Shown here piece after piece: positions 45,548 to 54,900 of a DNA stretch of 64,000 nt (its first letter is position 1; every line of letters begins with the position of its first letter). The notes beneath the pieces are model-generated. The model had not been told where the DNA came from, did not search any database, and saw only the letters and a list, made by a program, of their open reading frames with translations. A program made the translations under genes and the position numbers. Source of the DNA: Acidobacteriaceae bacterium (GTDB taxonomy: Bacteria; Acidobacteriota; Terriglobia; Terriglobales; Acidobacteriaceae); the NCBI GenBank assembly GCA_003134995.1, contig PLDC01000025.1:56848-120847 (forward strand), given 5' to 3'.

Positions 45548-45655
45548 TTTATTCGTGACTGACGGGCTCAGACTGACGGGTTCGGACGGACTGGGTCGGA
45601 CGCACTCGACTCGGACTAACTTGACTTGGACTGACCTGACTTCGACTGACTTGGC
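45548..45655. repeat. Degenerate 14/15-bp tandem repeat covering the 3' end of the GNAT-like gene
   Basis: Units of the type GACTGACNNGACTTG recur about seven times (for example GACTGACGGGCTCA, GACTGACGGGTTCG, GACTAACTTGACTTG, GACTGACCTGACTTC). In the gene's frame they encode the low-complexity C-terminal tail, and the stop codon lies at the far end of the array. It appears to be an intergenic repeat absorbed into the reading frame. Confidence 0.7.
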
Positions 45656-46556
45656 AGCCTTGGACTTCGGCGACAGGGACGATGTGGTTCGCCAGACCCA
45701 GGCGCAGCATTCCTTCCGCTTTCGCCAGGAAGCGGCTGGCTGGATTCACGGCGACCAGCGATTTTGCGACTCGATGCGAGAAGCGGTTTATCAGGGGAGC
45801 CAACCCCGGATGAAACACCACGCGTTGCCGGACCGGCTTCGCCTCGTATCCCATGCGCAGCTTGAATTCATCGACGCTGGCCGGAGCATCGAGCGAGCGC
45901 ATGCCATAAAAAATTCCCCGGATGTTCGGCCTGCGAATCAGCGTCTGCGTCACTTCAAAGCTGAGAGCGTTGTTGGCGTGCTCGCGCAAGTAATCGCGAT
46001 GGCATTGCTGGTACACCATATATCCCCAGCCATCCATCTGGAAGGTGAGGAGCGTGGCCGCCAGTTGATGGTTGACCTCGGCGGCCCACACTTCGAAGCC
46101 GTCGAGGCCGATGGCGGCGGAGTTCTTCCGGTGCCAGTCGTCTTTCGTCTCAGGTACACGGCGCTGCTGCCGCGCCAGGGTATCGACTCGCAAGGCCCAT
46201 CCTTCCTCGATGTATCTCGAGAAAGGAATCTGGCCGACCGTGCAAGATCGCAGCCCGCGGCGCACGTTTTTTCGCGCCCAGGAACCGAGCGTGTCTAAAT
46301 CGTAGTCAGGACCTGCAAAGACTACGTGGTAGCCGCTGGGTTCAGGCTGGTGGTCAGGCGGCATCGAATAGCGCAGAGCGGTAGCGCCGCGCCGCGAGAC
46401 CAGCTCCCGTTCCTCCTCTGCCGAAGGCTCGATCAACCAGTGGTAAGGGAAAGCTTGATAGACGCGCCATCCTTCGCTGTGCCAGTAGGAACTGGGTGTT
46501 CGAATCACACTGTGTCCCTGCCTCCGCAGCCATTCCGCGTAAATGTCGGGAGTCAT
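45549..46556 (-). CDS. FemAB/GNAT-like acyltransferase of the polysaccharide locus
   Basis: A 335-residue protein with a FemAB-like double-GNAT layout. The C-terminal GNAT half is recognisable in FEVWAAEVNHQLAATLLTFQMDGWGYMVYQQ followed by NALSFEVTQTLI and MGYEAKPVRQRVVF. Such proteins acylate or aminoacylate sugars in exopolysaccharide systems, but the donor is unknown. The last 34 residues (from about 302) are a Ser/Gln/Val/Pro/Arg repeat (SQVSP, SQVSP, SRVRP) encoded by a 14/15-bp tandem DNA repeat. The functional domain probably ends before it. It lies between SqdB-like and Wzx genes. Confidence 0.75.
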   Translation of the reverse strand: MTPDIYAEWLRRQGHSVIRTPSSYWHSEGWRVYQAFPYHWLIEPSAEEERELVSRRGATALRYSMPPDHQPEPSGYHVVFAGPDYDLDTLGSWARKNVRRGLRSCTVGQIPFSRYIEEGWALRVDTLARQQRRVPETKDDWHRKNSAAIGLDGFEVWAAEVNHQLAATLLTFQMDGWGYMVYQQCHRDYLREHANNALSFEVTQTLIRRPNIRGIFYGMRSLDAPASVDEFKLRMGYEAKPVRQRVVFHPGLAPLINRFSHRVAKSLVAVNPASRFLAKAEGMLRLGLANHIVPVAEVQGCQVSRSQVSPSQVSPSRVRPTQSVRTRQSEPVSHE

Positions 46557-46605
46557 CTTCGTTTGCCGATTTCCATGCCCATCGCCTGAGCGGATGGGTT
46601 CCAGG

Positions 46606-47802
46606 TCAAGCGCCCGCCCACATTAATTTAAGCGCTTCCATTTCCTGCTCGTCGCCATTCCACTTCACTTTGGGCAGAATGACCTCCTGCTTAATGCGGT
46701 CCTTATATTCGAGTATGGTGGTCATCATGGTGTCGATGAGTTCGTTGGACAGCAGGCGCGGCTGCAGCCCGAGTTCAAGAAGTTTAGTATGCGTCGGATT
46801 GTAATGGTGTTGCTCCTGCTCTACGCGCGGGTTCGGCAGATGCAATATTTCCGCAGCCAATCCGAGCTTGCGTGCCTGATCCGCGACCAGTTCGGCCAGT
46901 TGCAGGATGGAGAATGTTTCGGTGAACTGGTTGAACACCCGATATTCGCCAGGCTGGGCGGGATTCACAATCGCCAGCTCGACGCAGCGCAAAGTATCGC
47001 GGATATTCAGGAAGCCGCGGCGTTGGCCTCCCTTTCCATACACCGTCAGCGGAATGCCGGCGGCCGCTTGCACACAGAATCGGTTGATGGCGGTTCCGAA
47101 AACGTCGTCATAGTGGAAGCCGGTGGCGAGGTTATTGTCCATTTTCGTTTCGTCCGTCTCGATTCCGTAGACCACTCCCTGATGCAAATCTGTGGCTGCC
47201 AATTTCCATGCCCGGCAGGCGAAGCGGATATTGTGGCTGTCGTGAACCTTCGACAGATGGTAGAAGGACCCGGGCTGGCAGGGGAACGGCAAGGTGTCCG
47301 TTCTGCCTTTGTGGTTGATTTCGATGAAGCCCTCCTCAATGTCGATGTTGGGCGTGCCATATTCCCCCATGGTGCCGAGCTTCACGATGTGGCACTCCAG
47401 CTTCAGCTTTTTTATGGCCCACAACAGGTTCAGGGTTCCGGTAATGTTGTTGACCTGGGTGAAGACGGACCGGTTGTGGTCAATCATGGAATACGGAGCG
47501 GATGGCTGCTCGCCATAGTGAACAATCGCCTCCGGCTGAAAGGTGTCGAGCACGCCTTCGACGACTCCATAGTTGCGCAAGTCGCCGACAAACAATTCCA
47601 GTTGTCGCCCCTCGACCGTTCGCCACATCTCGACCCGGTCGTGAAGGGTCTGAATGGGTATCAGGGGCTCGGCGTTGAGTTCGAGTTCCCATCGTCTTTT
47701 AGCGAAGTTGTCGAGCACCGCGACCTGGTGCCCGTGACGCGACAGATACATCGCGGTCGGCCAGCCAAGATATCCGTCGCCACCTAAGATAAGTATTTTC
47801 AT
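46606..47802 (-). CDS. UDP-sulfoquinovose synthase-like NAD-dependent epimerase/dehydratase
   Basis: A 398-residue extended SDR protein closely resembling SQD1/SqdB. The NAD-binding motif GGDGYLGWPTAMYLSRHGH is followed by the family-specific LDNFAKRRWE and VHYGEQPSAPYSMID. The catalytic Thr is in KLGTMGEYGTPNIDIEEG and the YxxxK pair in YHLSK. GGQRRGFLNIRDTLRC and PNPRVEQEQHHYNPTH are also SqdB-type. The enzyme makes UDP-sulfoquinovose from UDP-glucose and sulfite. No SqdX/SqdD sulfolipid transferase is present, and the gene lies in a polysaccharide locus, so the product probably goes into a glycan. An epimerase with another substrate remains possible. Confidence 0.87.
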   Translation of the reverse strand: MKILILGGDGYLGWPTAMYLSRHGHQVAVLDNFAKRRWELELNAEPLIPIQTLHDRVEMWRTVEGRQLELFVGDLRNYGVVEGVLDTFQPEAIVHYGEQPSAPYSMIDHNRSVFTQVNNITGTLNLLWAIKKLKLECHIVKLGTMGEYGTPNIDIEEGFIEINHKGRTDTLPFPCQPGSFYHLSKVHDSHNIRFACRAWKLAATDLHQGVVYGIETDETKMDNNLATGFHYDDVFGTAINRFCVQAAAGIPLTVYGKGGQRRGFLNIRDTLRCVELAIVNPAQPGEYRVFNQFTETFSILQLAELVADQARKLGLAAEILHLPNPRVEQEQHHYNPTHTKLLELGLQPRLLSNELIDTMMTTILEYKDRIKQEVILPKVKWNGDEQEMEALKLMWAGA

Positions 47803-47874
47803 CGTGCCTCCTGAAATTCAAAAATTTTGGTAGGAATCGTTGCGCAAGCTGTTAGCGGGTTGCACAACTGAGGA

Positions 47875-49320
47875 TCAACTTTGTGGCTCGATCGGACCCT
47901 GCTCCGCCGGCACATCTGGATTGGTGACGGATCGCCGCTCGAACCGCGTCCATACCCGGTGAGTCATTGCCTGAAAGCGTGATCCGTTCGGCGTCGCCCA
48001 TGGCATGCGCGCGTTCACTGTATGAAAGACTTCGCGCGTGAGCGTCTTGCCGGGATCTTGGACGTCGATTTGTTCCCATCGCGCTTTGCCGAGGATCCAC
48101 ACGGTCGACCCCATCAGCGCAAGCATCAGGCACAGCGTGATGATCACCAGGCGCGGAGGATAGGATTGGCGCTCCGGCACCTTGGCGGGATCGAGAACTT
48201 TGACGCTCGGCATTTCCTTGGCTTCCTGAACCTTCGCCATCTCATATTCTTCCGTCAGCGTCTCGTAGACGGTCTCCTGAACTTTCGTCTCACGATACAA
48301 ATCCGCAAACGTTACCCCCAGCAGAGGAAGGTTGCGCAGGGTAGGGTAGGGGGAATCCGTTTCTTCGTGGGCGTTCGAGGGCTGGCCCGGCTTGCCGTCC
48401 AATTTTTGAAGCTGTTCGTGCAGTTCAGTGACCCGGGCCTGCACCGACCGAACGCGAACGTTATTAGCGGTGTAAATCTGTTCCAATCCCCGGAGCTCCG
48501 ATTCGGCGGCGATCGACTCACCCATCAAGGTTGCAGCCGCATCGATCATTGCCTTCCCCTGTTCCTTGATGTCGATTGCCGTGTTCTCGCTGGCGAACTG
48601 GCTGAACTGCTTTGAAGCTTCATCAAGGTTTTGCTTTACCGCCGCCAGCCTTTCTTCGAGAAAGATGCGTTCGCGGTGGGCGGCTGAAGTCGAGAGTTCC
48701 GCCACCAAATGATTCAGTTCTTCGATATAGGCCTGGGCAATTGCGGCGGCCCGTTGCGGGTCGCGATCGCTTGCCGTGATACTGATAATCCCGCTGTTTC
48801 GATCCTCATAGGCAAAAGTGTTTTCCGCCAGCTTCTGCCGCGCCTCGCGTTCGAGCCGGCAGCCATAGACCTTCTTGAGATCAAATCTCGCAATCAAACG
48901 GTCTTGCACGGTACTGCTGCCGAGAATGCCGATGAACAGCGCGCCGGAGTTTTTTACTCCCAGCAAATCTCCCGCTACCGACCCCAAACCGCCCCCGGCT
49001 TTTCCCGTCAAGGCCGCCAGCATGGCCATTCCGGAATTCGACTGGCCATCAGGAGGCATCAATTGCGTGGTGGACTCATACCTCTTCGGGATGAGGAATG
49101 CCAGCAGGGTTCCGGCCAGCAAACCGCTGGCGGCGGCGCGTCCGAGAGCCGTTCGCGCGTCCCATAACAACCGCAGTCGCTGCACGAAAGCTCCGCGTTT
49201 CTGCGGCCGGGGAGCGCTGCGTGGCGGCGCTTCCCCGGAACCGGGGTATGGAGGCGCCTCCGGGCAAAACCTCGATTGAGTCTCGGTTCGAGTCTGGGAC
49301 ACTTTCCCTTTCATCGCCAA
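47875..49320 (-). CDS. Polysaccharide co-polymerase/chain-length determinant (Wzz/GumC type, no kinase domain)
   Basis: A 481-residue inner-membrane protein. The first helix lies at about residues 58-78 (ASGLLAGTLLAFLIP) and is followed by the Wzz signature KRYESTTQLMPPDGQ. A long periplasmic coiled-coil region (about 190-370) comes next, then a Pro-rich motif (VLDPAKVPERQSYPPRL) before the second helix (about 398-420). The cytoplasmic tail of 60 residues has no Walker A motif or tyrosine cluster, so the BY-kinase part of Wzc-type proteins is missing. The N-terminal 50 residues are Pro-rich and cytoplasmic. It sets chain length with Wzy and links to the Wza-like exporter. Confidence 0.9.
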   Translation of the reverse strand: MAMKGKVSQTRTETQSRFCPEAPPYPGSGEAPPRSAPRPQKRGAFVQRLRLLWDARTALGRAAASGLLAGTLLAFLIPKRYESTTQLMPPDGQSNSGMAMLAALTGKAGGGLGSVAGDLLGVKNSGALFIGILGSSTVQDRLIARFDLKKVYGCRLEREARQKLAENTFAYEDRNSGIISITASDRDPQRAAAIAQAYIEELNHLVAELSTSAAHRERIFLEERLAAVKQNLDEASKQFSQFASENTAIDIKEQGKAMIDAAATLMGESIAAESELRGLEQIYTANNVRVRSVQARVTELHEQLQKLDGKPGQPSNAHEETDSPYPTLRNLPLLGVTFADLYRETKVQETVYETLTEEYEMAKVQEAKEMPSVKVLDPAKVPERQSYPPRLVIITLCLMLALMGSTVWILGKARWEQIDVQDPGKTLTREVFHTVNARMPWATPNGSRFQAMTHRVWTRFERRSVTNPDVPAEQGPIEPQS

Positions 49321-49333
49321 CGTGGGCTGACCC

Positions 49334-51841
49334 TCAACGATTGTGTGCGCCCAGGTTCCGCGGCCAGAAACCCAGTTCGACTGAAGTGGTCAGGTTGGAA
49401 CGAAGCGAAGAAGACAGCAGTGGGATTTGCCACTTCTCGTACTGCATCGAAGCGGACAACCTCATTTGTTTCCCCAACCAATAATCGGCCTTCACGCCTG
49501 CATCGTTGACCGTGCCTCCGTTTGGAATCCACTGCGCGTCGAGTTTGCGGTGTCTGTAGTTGAACTGAATCGTATTGCGCGAGGTGAACCAATACGTGCT
49601 CCATGCCTGCTCGCCCTGGCTGGCGCGCCCGACCCAGCTTCCCATCAGGTTGCCTTGGTTGGTGTATGCGTTCAGGAAGCGGTCGTTCGAGTAGAAGCAG
49701 CCATCGCACGTTGGAAAATCCGGAGGAGACGTCGAACCGCCTTCCACGCGCAAATCGAGTTTCGCCACACCCGGCAGGCGTGGCAAATAGATTCCCCCTT
49801 GAAACACGGCCTTGCGGGGAACATTCAGCGGAGAATACTCATCGGCAGTAAACGCGTCTCCGTAAAACGTGAGCCACCTTCTCAACCCGGGAAGCTTGTA
49901 GCTGAAATCCACGCCCGACTGGCCGTCCCCAGGATTGCTGAGGTTGCCGGGCTGCCCGCTGCCATGGCTGAATACACTCCTCAGGAACTGCCGGAAGGTA
50001 AAGGGTTGGCCGGCGCCGGCGGTGATCCGGGTGTAGTCGATGCCGAATTCGAAATTTGGAGTGGGCCGGAAATTGAGTTTCTGTCCTGCCATAAATGGCT
50101 GATCGCTTAAGGGCACTCCCCACTGGCCGATCACTCCGGTCGAATAGCCAAAGACAAAATCGTGGCCCGACAACCGTCCCAGAAAGAATTCCCAGCGCGT
50201 AGGCCCCATGAGGCCGAAAAGCCATGGGAGATGAAAGGGCGTAACGCGGTCGATTCGGAGCATCGTGACCGGGACCGCATTATCGCTGAACATCATGGGA
50301 CCACCCTCGCCTGGCCCCCACCACAAACTTTGTTTGCCGAACGACAGCTGCCAGTCTTCGATGTTTACCGCGACGTAAGCGTCCAGCAGTTGGAACCGGT
50401 CCACGACCGGGCTGCCGACATCGGGCGGCTCCGGCAGCAATGGAATCCCGTTCCAGTCGGCGCTTTCGAGGAACTGGCGCGCTTGCTGCGAAAGGGCAGG
50501 CGTCGCAGGCGCGTGCTGATACTCCCCACGAAGATATGCGGTAACCGGGCCCGCCGCGGCCGATCCCGAGAAACCGTCGATTGCATTGAATCCTTCCGAG
50601 AACGGGCGCCCGTAGTCGTTCAAGATCGTCTGGCCAAAGTGGTATCCGTCGGTCAGCGGCGCTCCAGAAATTCCGGTAGCGCGCGTGTAAAAGGAATCCA
50701 CTTGCAGGTCTTGATTTTTACCGCCTTCGAGGAGGCTCGATTCTCGCGAAAATTCCTCCGCCAGCGATTCGTAAATTTGAAACGCACCCCGATCCGCCAA
50801 CTCCGCATCGGAGGAGTTCAGCAGATCGCCCGCCTCATCGAGCAGCCGGACACATTCAAGACGCGTCCATGGACGCATGCCTTGAATGGCGGAGCGAACA
50901 AATCCCAGCGCGATCAGGCGATCGAAGGCGGGGTATACCCAGCTATCGATGGGCACAAAGGGCGAGCCCATATTCGCCGGTCTTGAAGCTCCATCCGTTA
51001 CTTCCGCAACTGGTGCAGGGTTTCCCCATCCCGCCCCTCCCAGATCGCTGTCGTGACGGGCGCGATAAACCTGGCGGGCGAAGTACCATCCGAGAGCGCT
51101 GCCCACGACAACATCCGATGGGAAATGTTGCTTGCCCGTAACTCGCGTCAAGGTCACTACCGAGGCGAGGCCGTAGGCTCCGATCTTGGTCAGCGTTCCC
51201 GGATATTCATGCGCGACCACGCTCGCAACCGACCACGCGACTGCGGAATGCTCGGAGGGGAACGACGCCCCTCCGTGAAAGAACGTTCCATTGCCGTTAT
51301 CCGCAAGGGGCCGGGGACGCTGCGTCATCGTTTTCAACAAGTACGCCACTGCCGTGCTGTCGAGAGCTGCTTCGCCGGCGAGAAATCCGGTTTCCCGCAG
51401 ATGATCGTTCTGCGTAAAGTGTCCCCAGAAGTACGAAGCGCCGGCGGCGCCAATCATCGAATAGGTGGCGTAGTCGGAAATTTTCTTGCTCCGGTTAATC
51501 TCAGAAGCACTGCCGGGAACCTGCCGTGAGATCCAGGAATCGCCCGCGATCAGCGCTCCCGTAAAGGCCACGAAAGGAAAAAAGACGCGGGCATCCTGCC
51601 GGTCGATGCGGAAGGGTGCGGTCCAGAATTGCTTCTGGTCGAGCGCCAGACGCTCCATGAACGGCGTACCCAGCCGATTTTCCGGATCTTCTCCAGCGGG
51701 CAATAGCGCGAATGGATTCTGGCGGGGCATTTCTGTGGTTGTGGATGGCACGGGCAAATCGGGACGCGTATCCGTCTGCGCACTGCCCCGTCCGATCGCG
51801 AAAACTGCCGTCAGGACCACGCAAGAAATCCGGAGCTTCAC
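49334..51841 (-). CDS. PAP2 phosphatase-Wzi capsule-assembly fusion protein
   Basis: An 835-residue exported protein. A signal peptide (MKLRISCVVLTAVFAIGRGSAQ) is followed at about 85-260 by a PAP2 acid-phosphatase domain with all three motifs: KTMTQRPRP, PSEHS (variant of PSGH) and TRVTGKQHFPSDV. Residues about 300-835 resemble the Wzi outer-membrane beta-barrel, with FGKQSLWWGPGEGG and many alternating beta strands to the terminus. PAP2 enzymes dephosphorylate lipid diphosphates such as undecaprenyl diphosphate; Wzi binds polysaccharide at the outer membrane. The fusion could couple the two, although the membrane location of the PAP2 part is unclear. Confidence 0.87.
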   Translation of the reverse strand: MKLRISCVVLTAVFAIGRGSAQTDTRPDLPVPSTTTEMPRQNPFALLPAGEDPENRLGTPFMERLALDQKQFWTAPFRIDRQDARVFFPFVAFTGALIAGDSWISRQVPGSASEINRSKKISDYATYSMIGAAGASYFWGHFTQNDHLRETGFLAGEAALDSTAVAYLLKTMTQRPRPLADNGNGTFFHGGASFPSEHSAVAWSVASVVAHEYPGTLTKIGAYGLASVVTLTRVTGKQHFPSDVVVGSALGWYFARQVYRARHDSDLGGAGWGNPAPVAEVTDGASRPANMGSPFVPIDSWVYPAFDRLIALGFVRSAIQGMRPWTRLECVRLLDEAGDLLNSSDAELADRGAFQIYESLAEEFSRESSLLEGGKNQDLQVDSFYTRATGISGAPLTDGYHFGQTILNDYGRPFSEGFNAIDGFSGSAAAGPVTAYLRGEYQHAPATPALSQQARQFLESADWNGIPLLPEPPDVGSPVVDRFQLLDAYVAVNIEDWQLSFGKQSLWWGPGEGGPMMFSDNAVPVTMLRIDRVTPFHLPWLFGLMGPTRWEFFLGRLSGHDFVFGYSTGVIGQWGVPLSDQPFMAGQKLNFRPTPNFEFGIDYTRITAGAGQPFTFRQFLRSVFSHGSGQPGNLSNPGDGQSGVDFSYKLPGLRRWLTFYGDAFTADEYSPLNVPRKAVFQGGIYLPRLPGVAKLDLRVEGGSTSPPDFPTCDGCFYSNDRFLNAYTNQGNLMGSWVGRASQGEQAWSTYWFTSRNTIQFNYRHRKLDAQWIPNGGTVNDAGVKADYWLGKQMRLSASMQYEKWQIPLLSSSLRSNLTTSVELGFWPRNLGAHNR

Positions 51842-51978
51842 GCCCCAGCCTCAATTGGCTGTGCGGGCTCTACGGGGAATGCGGTTTGTGAGCGGTGCAG
51901 CATGTTCTTCAATCGAAGTTGTTCAGAAAGTTCCTGCGCTGAAGCAGGGTCCCCGCTTAGCGTCATATCTCGAGGTAC

Positions 51979-54900
51979 TTACGGAATTGCGACCGCTGCG
52001 ACCAACGCGGCCGATGAGGCGATCTGGGCGACGGCCAGCACGTTCTTCAGCGTGCTGCTGCCAAGCACTGCCTTCTCCGGCACAACTACCATGTCGCCTG
52101 GTCCCATCGTCGCCGCGAGCACCCCACCGGACCACGGACCATCTGATTTGCTCGTGACCGAACCGTCGGCGCGGATGATGAAGATTCCACCTTTATTGGC
52201 TAGCTGGGTGGCGCCCCCTGCGCGCGAGAGATACCAGTTGGCATTCTTGCCGGGGCGGTAGGTGAGAGCGTTTGCGTTGTAGACCTGTCCGATGACCAAC
52301 ACTGCTCCCGGTTGTTTGGGGATGTCGAGCGAATCGCCGGCGCGAAGCTCGATATCCTCGGGCGATCCCGCAAAGTCTTTGCGGTCCGGCCGGAGATGGA
52401 TGACCAGCCGCCCTGATACCGGAGCCTTTCGTAGCGCCTCCAAAACCCGCTCGCGTTGTTGCACAGCCGCTTGTTGCAAAGCTGCCTCCTCCGTCCCTGA
52501 AGTGGACGCCGAGGTTTTCACCACCGTCGACTCCTGCTCGAGTCGCTGGATCAACTCCTGCCGGCTCTGTTGCTGAAGCTCGCGAACTTCGACTCTTTCA
52601 AACACCGCGGCGCGCGGGCTGGCTGTCGGCAGCAGTCCGCCCGCGCGATGCAGCAGCGAACTCAGGCGTTCGCCGGGCTTGATGCCATAAGTACCCGGCT
52701 TGGCAACTTCGCCGCGCAATGTAACCGACGCGCCAACATCGTTCCAGCCAGACTGCTGAGGCACAGTCAACACATCGCCGTCGTGAAGTGGTAAATTCTG
52801 TCCGTCCTTACCCGAGAGAGCGGAGGCCAGGTTCAGGTCCTGATGGCCCGCGATGAGGCGCTCTCCAAATGAATTTGAGATCGCATAACTCGTTAGGTCT
52901 CCGCCGCCGGGGTTGGCGCTGCGCAACAATCCTCCAGCAGAACCCACCAGGTCAGACACCGTCATATTGGCGGCGAGAGGGTAGCGGCCGGGCCGGGCTA
53001 CATCGCCGCGAATGTACACACTGGAAGCCGAAAGCTGCTCTGGTTGGCGGTGCACCAGGATCCGGTCGCGGGGTTGGACTGGAAGATTATTCAGTGGATC
53101 TCCCGTGAGCGCGCTGCCCAGGTTGATGCTGAACACGCGAGTGCTTCCGTCTTTTTGACGGCGGAACAGCTGGGCTGAATCGAGCCAGGCATCGGGCGTG
53201 ACGCCTCCGGCCTGATAGATCGCATCGCGCAAGTGTTGCTGGCCTGACGTGCGATACATCCCCGGCTTGCGAACCTCTCCGGTGATAAACACTTCCGGAT
53301 CGGGCTCGAAGTCATACCGTCCGAAAATGTGTACCGTGTCGAGAGGCTCTAATTTAGGCGACTCCGCAGGATGTTCGAGGGCAGCTGCCAGATCAAAGGT
53401 TTCTACGACTGGATGACAGTCCGGCGCATGCAACCGGATAATTTCCGCGTAACGGGTGGAAGGCTCTGGAAGCAAGTCGGCATACGAGGTAACCAGATCC
53501 GAGAGCTTCATCTCGGGCTGGTAGGAATATCGGCCCGGTCGCAAGACATGGCCGATCAGATAAATGGATTCCGAGTTGTAGGGTGCGATGGGGAAGATAT
53601 GTATCTCGTCCCCATCCTGCACAGCGAACCGTTTCATTTGCTGGCGCACGGCTTCGGCATCGCTGGTGTCTGTTATCTGGACGCTCAACATCGTCCGCTT
53701 TTCATGCGCCACCAGACGCTGTACTTCGATATGGCGCAGGGCCGCCGCCGGGAGAATTCCTCCGGCAAGGTTGAGTACGTCGAGCAGTGTCTTCTCATTC
53801 CGCAACTCGTAGATGGCGGGGCGGCGCACCATGCCGTCCACAGTCACCACCGGGCCAAGCGACGGCACCATCAACGAGTCGCCGTTCTCGATTCGCTGCA
53901 GCTCTCCGCGAATACCGTGGAGCAGCAGGTCATAGCCATCCACCTCTTCGATCAACTGCTTTCCCCGATAGTGTTGAAGCCGCCGGAGAGATCCGCGCGC
54001 GGTCACACCTCCAGCCGCGAACAGTGCGTTCAATGGAGTGGAAAGCGCGCTCACGTCGTATGCGCCCGGTGAAGTGACATCCCCTACCACATACATCCGC
54101 ACCGATCGCAGCCGAAGCAGCGCCACGTCGGCGGAGACATCGCGAAACTGTGTTCTCAAGGTGCGCTGTACCATCTGCTGCACATCGCCCAGCGTTTGCC
54201 CGGACACCAGGAGCGGTCCTGCTTCCGGAAGAGTCACGCGTCCCTCGCGGTCGACGGTGCGAAGCAGCCGTTGCGAAACGCCTCCCCAGAGTTCGATCGA
54301 AAGATTGTCGCCGGGGCCAACGACATAGCTTGGTCCCACCGGAAGATCCATGGGGATATACTCCGGGGCTGTCAATCCTTTGCGGAAAACATCGAGCCCG
54401 AATCTCGCGAGCGGCCGATTGTCCGGCCGCGCCTGCACATAGAGGTCATATAACGAAGGGATGTCCGAATAAGGACTCGGCTGGCGTACCATTCCTGACG
54501 GCTCCGCCTCGGTCGTGCCTGCCGCAGTGGACTCGCGTGGTGTAGGGTGTTGCTCGAAGCTTCGCGAGGTTCGTTGTTTCCCGGTGCCGCTGGACGGTTG
54601 ATTCGACTGGTTCGACGGAGACGCGGACGGAGACTGAACATCCTGGCGCGGGAAGGGAAGCGAAGGATTGTCCGCGGTCTCATATTCGGCCGCACGTTGT
54701 GTTCTGTTCGTCTCTGGCGTCTCGGCCTGCGACACATTAAGCAAAGTCTCGGGCATCAGACCTGTCTCATCGGGACGTGTCATTTGGACGGGCGAAGTGT
54801 CGCTGGGCCGCGGCAACGGCACCGGAGAAGTCGGGGTGGGTTCTTCCGCCGGAAGCTGGCTTTCTGGAACGTTGCGCGGCTCGTACACGGCGTTACGGCT

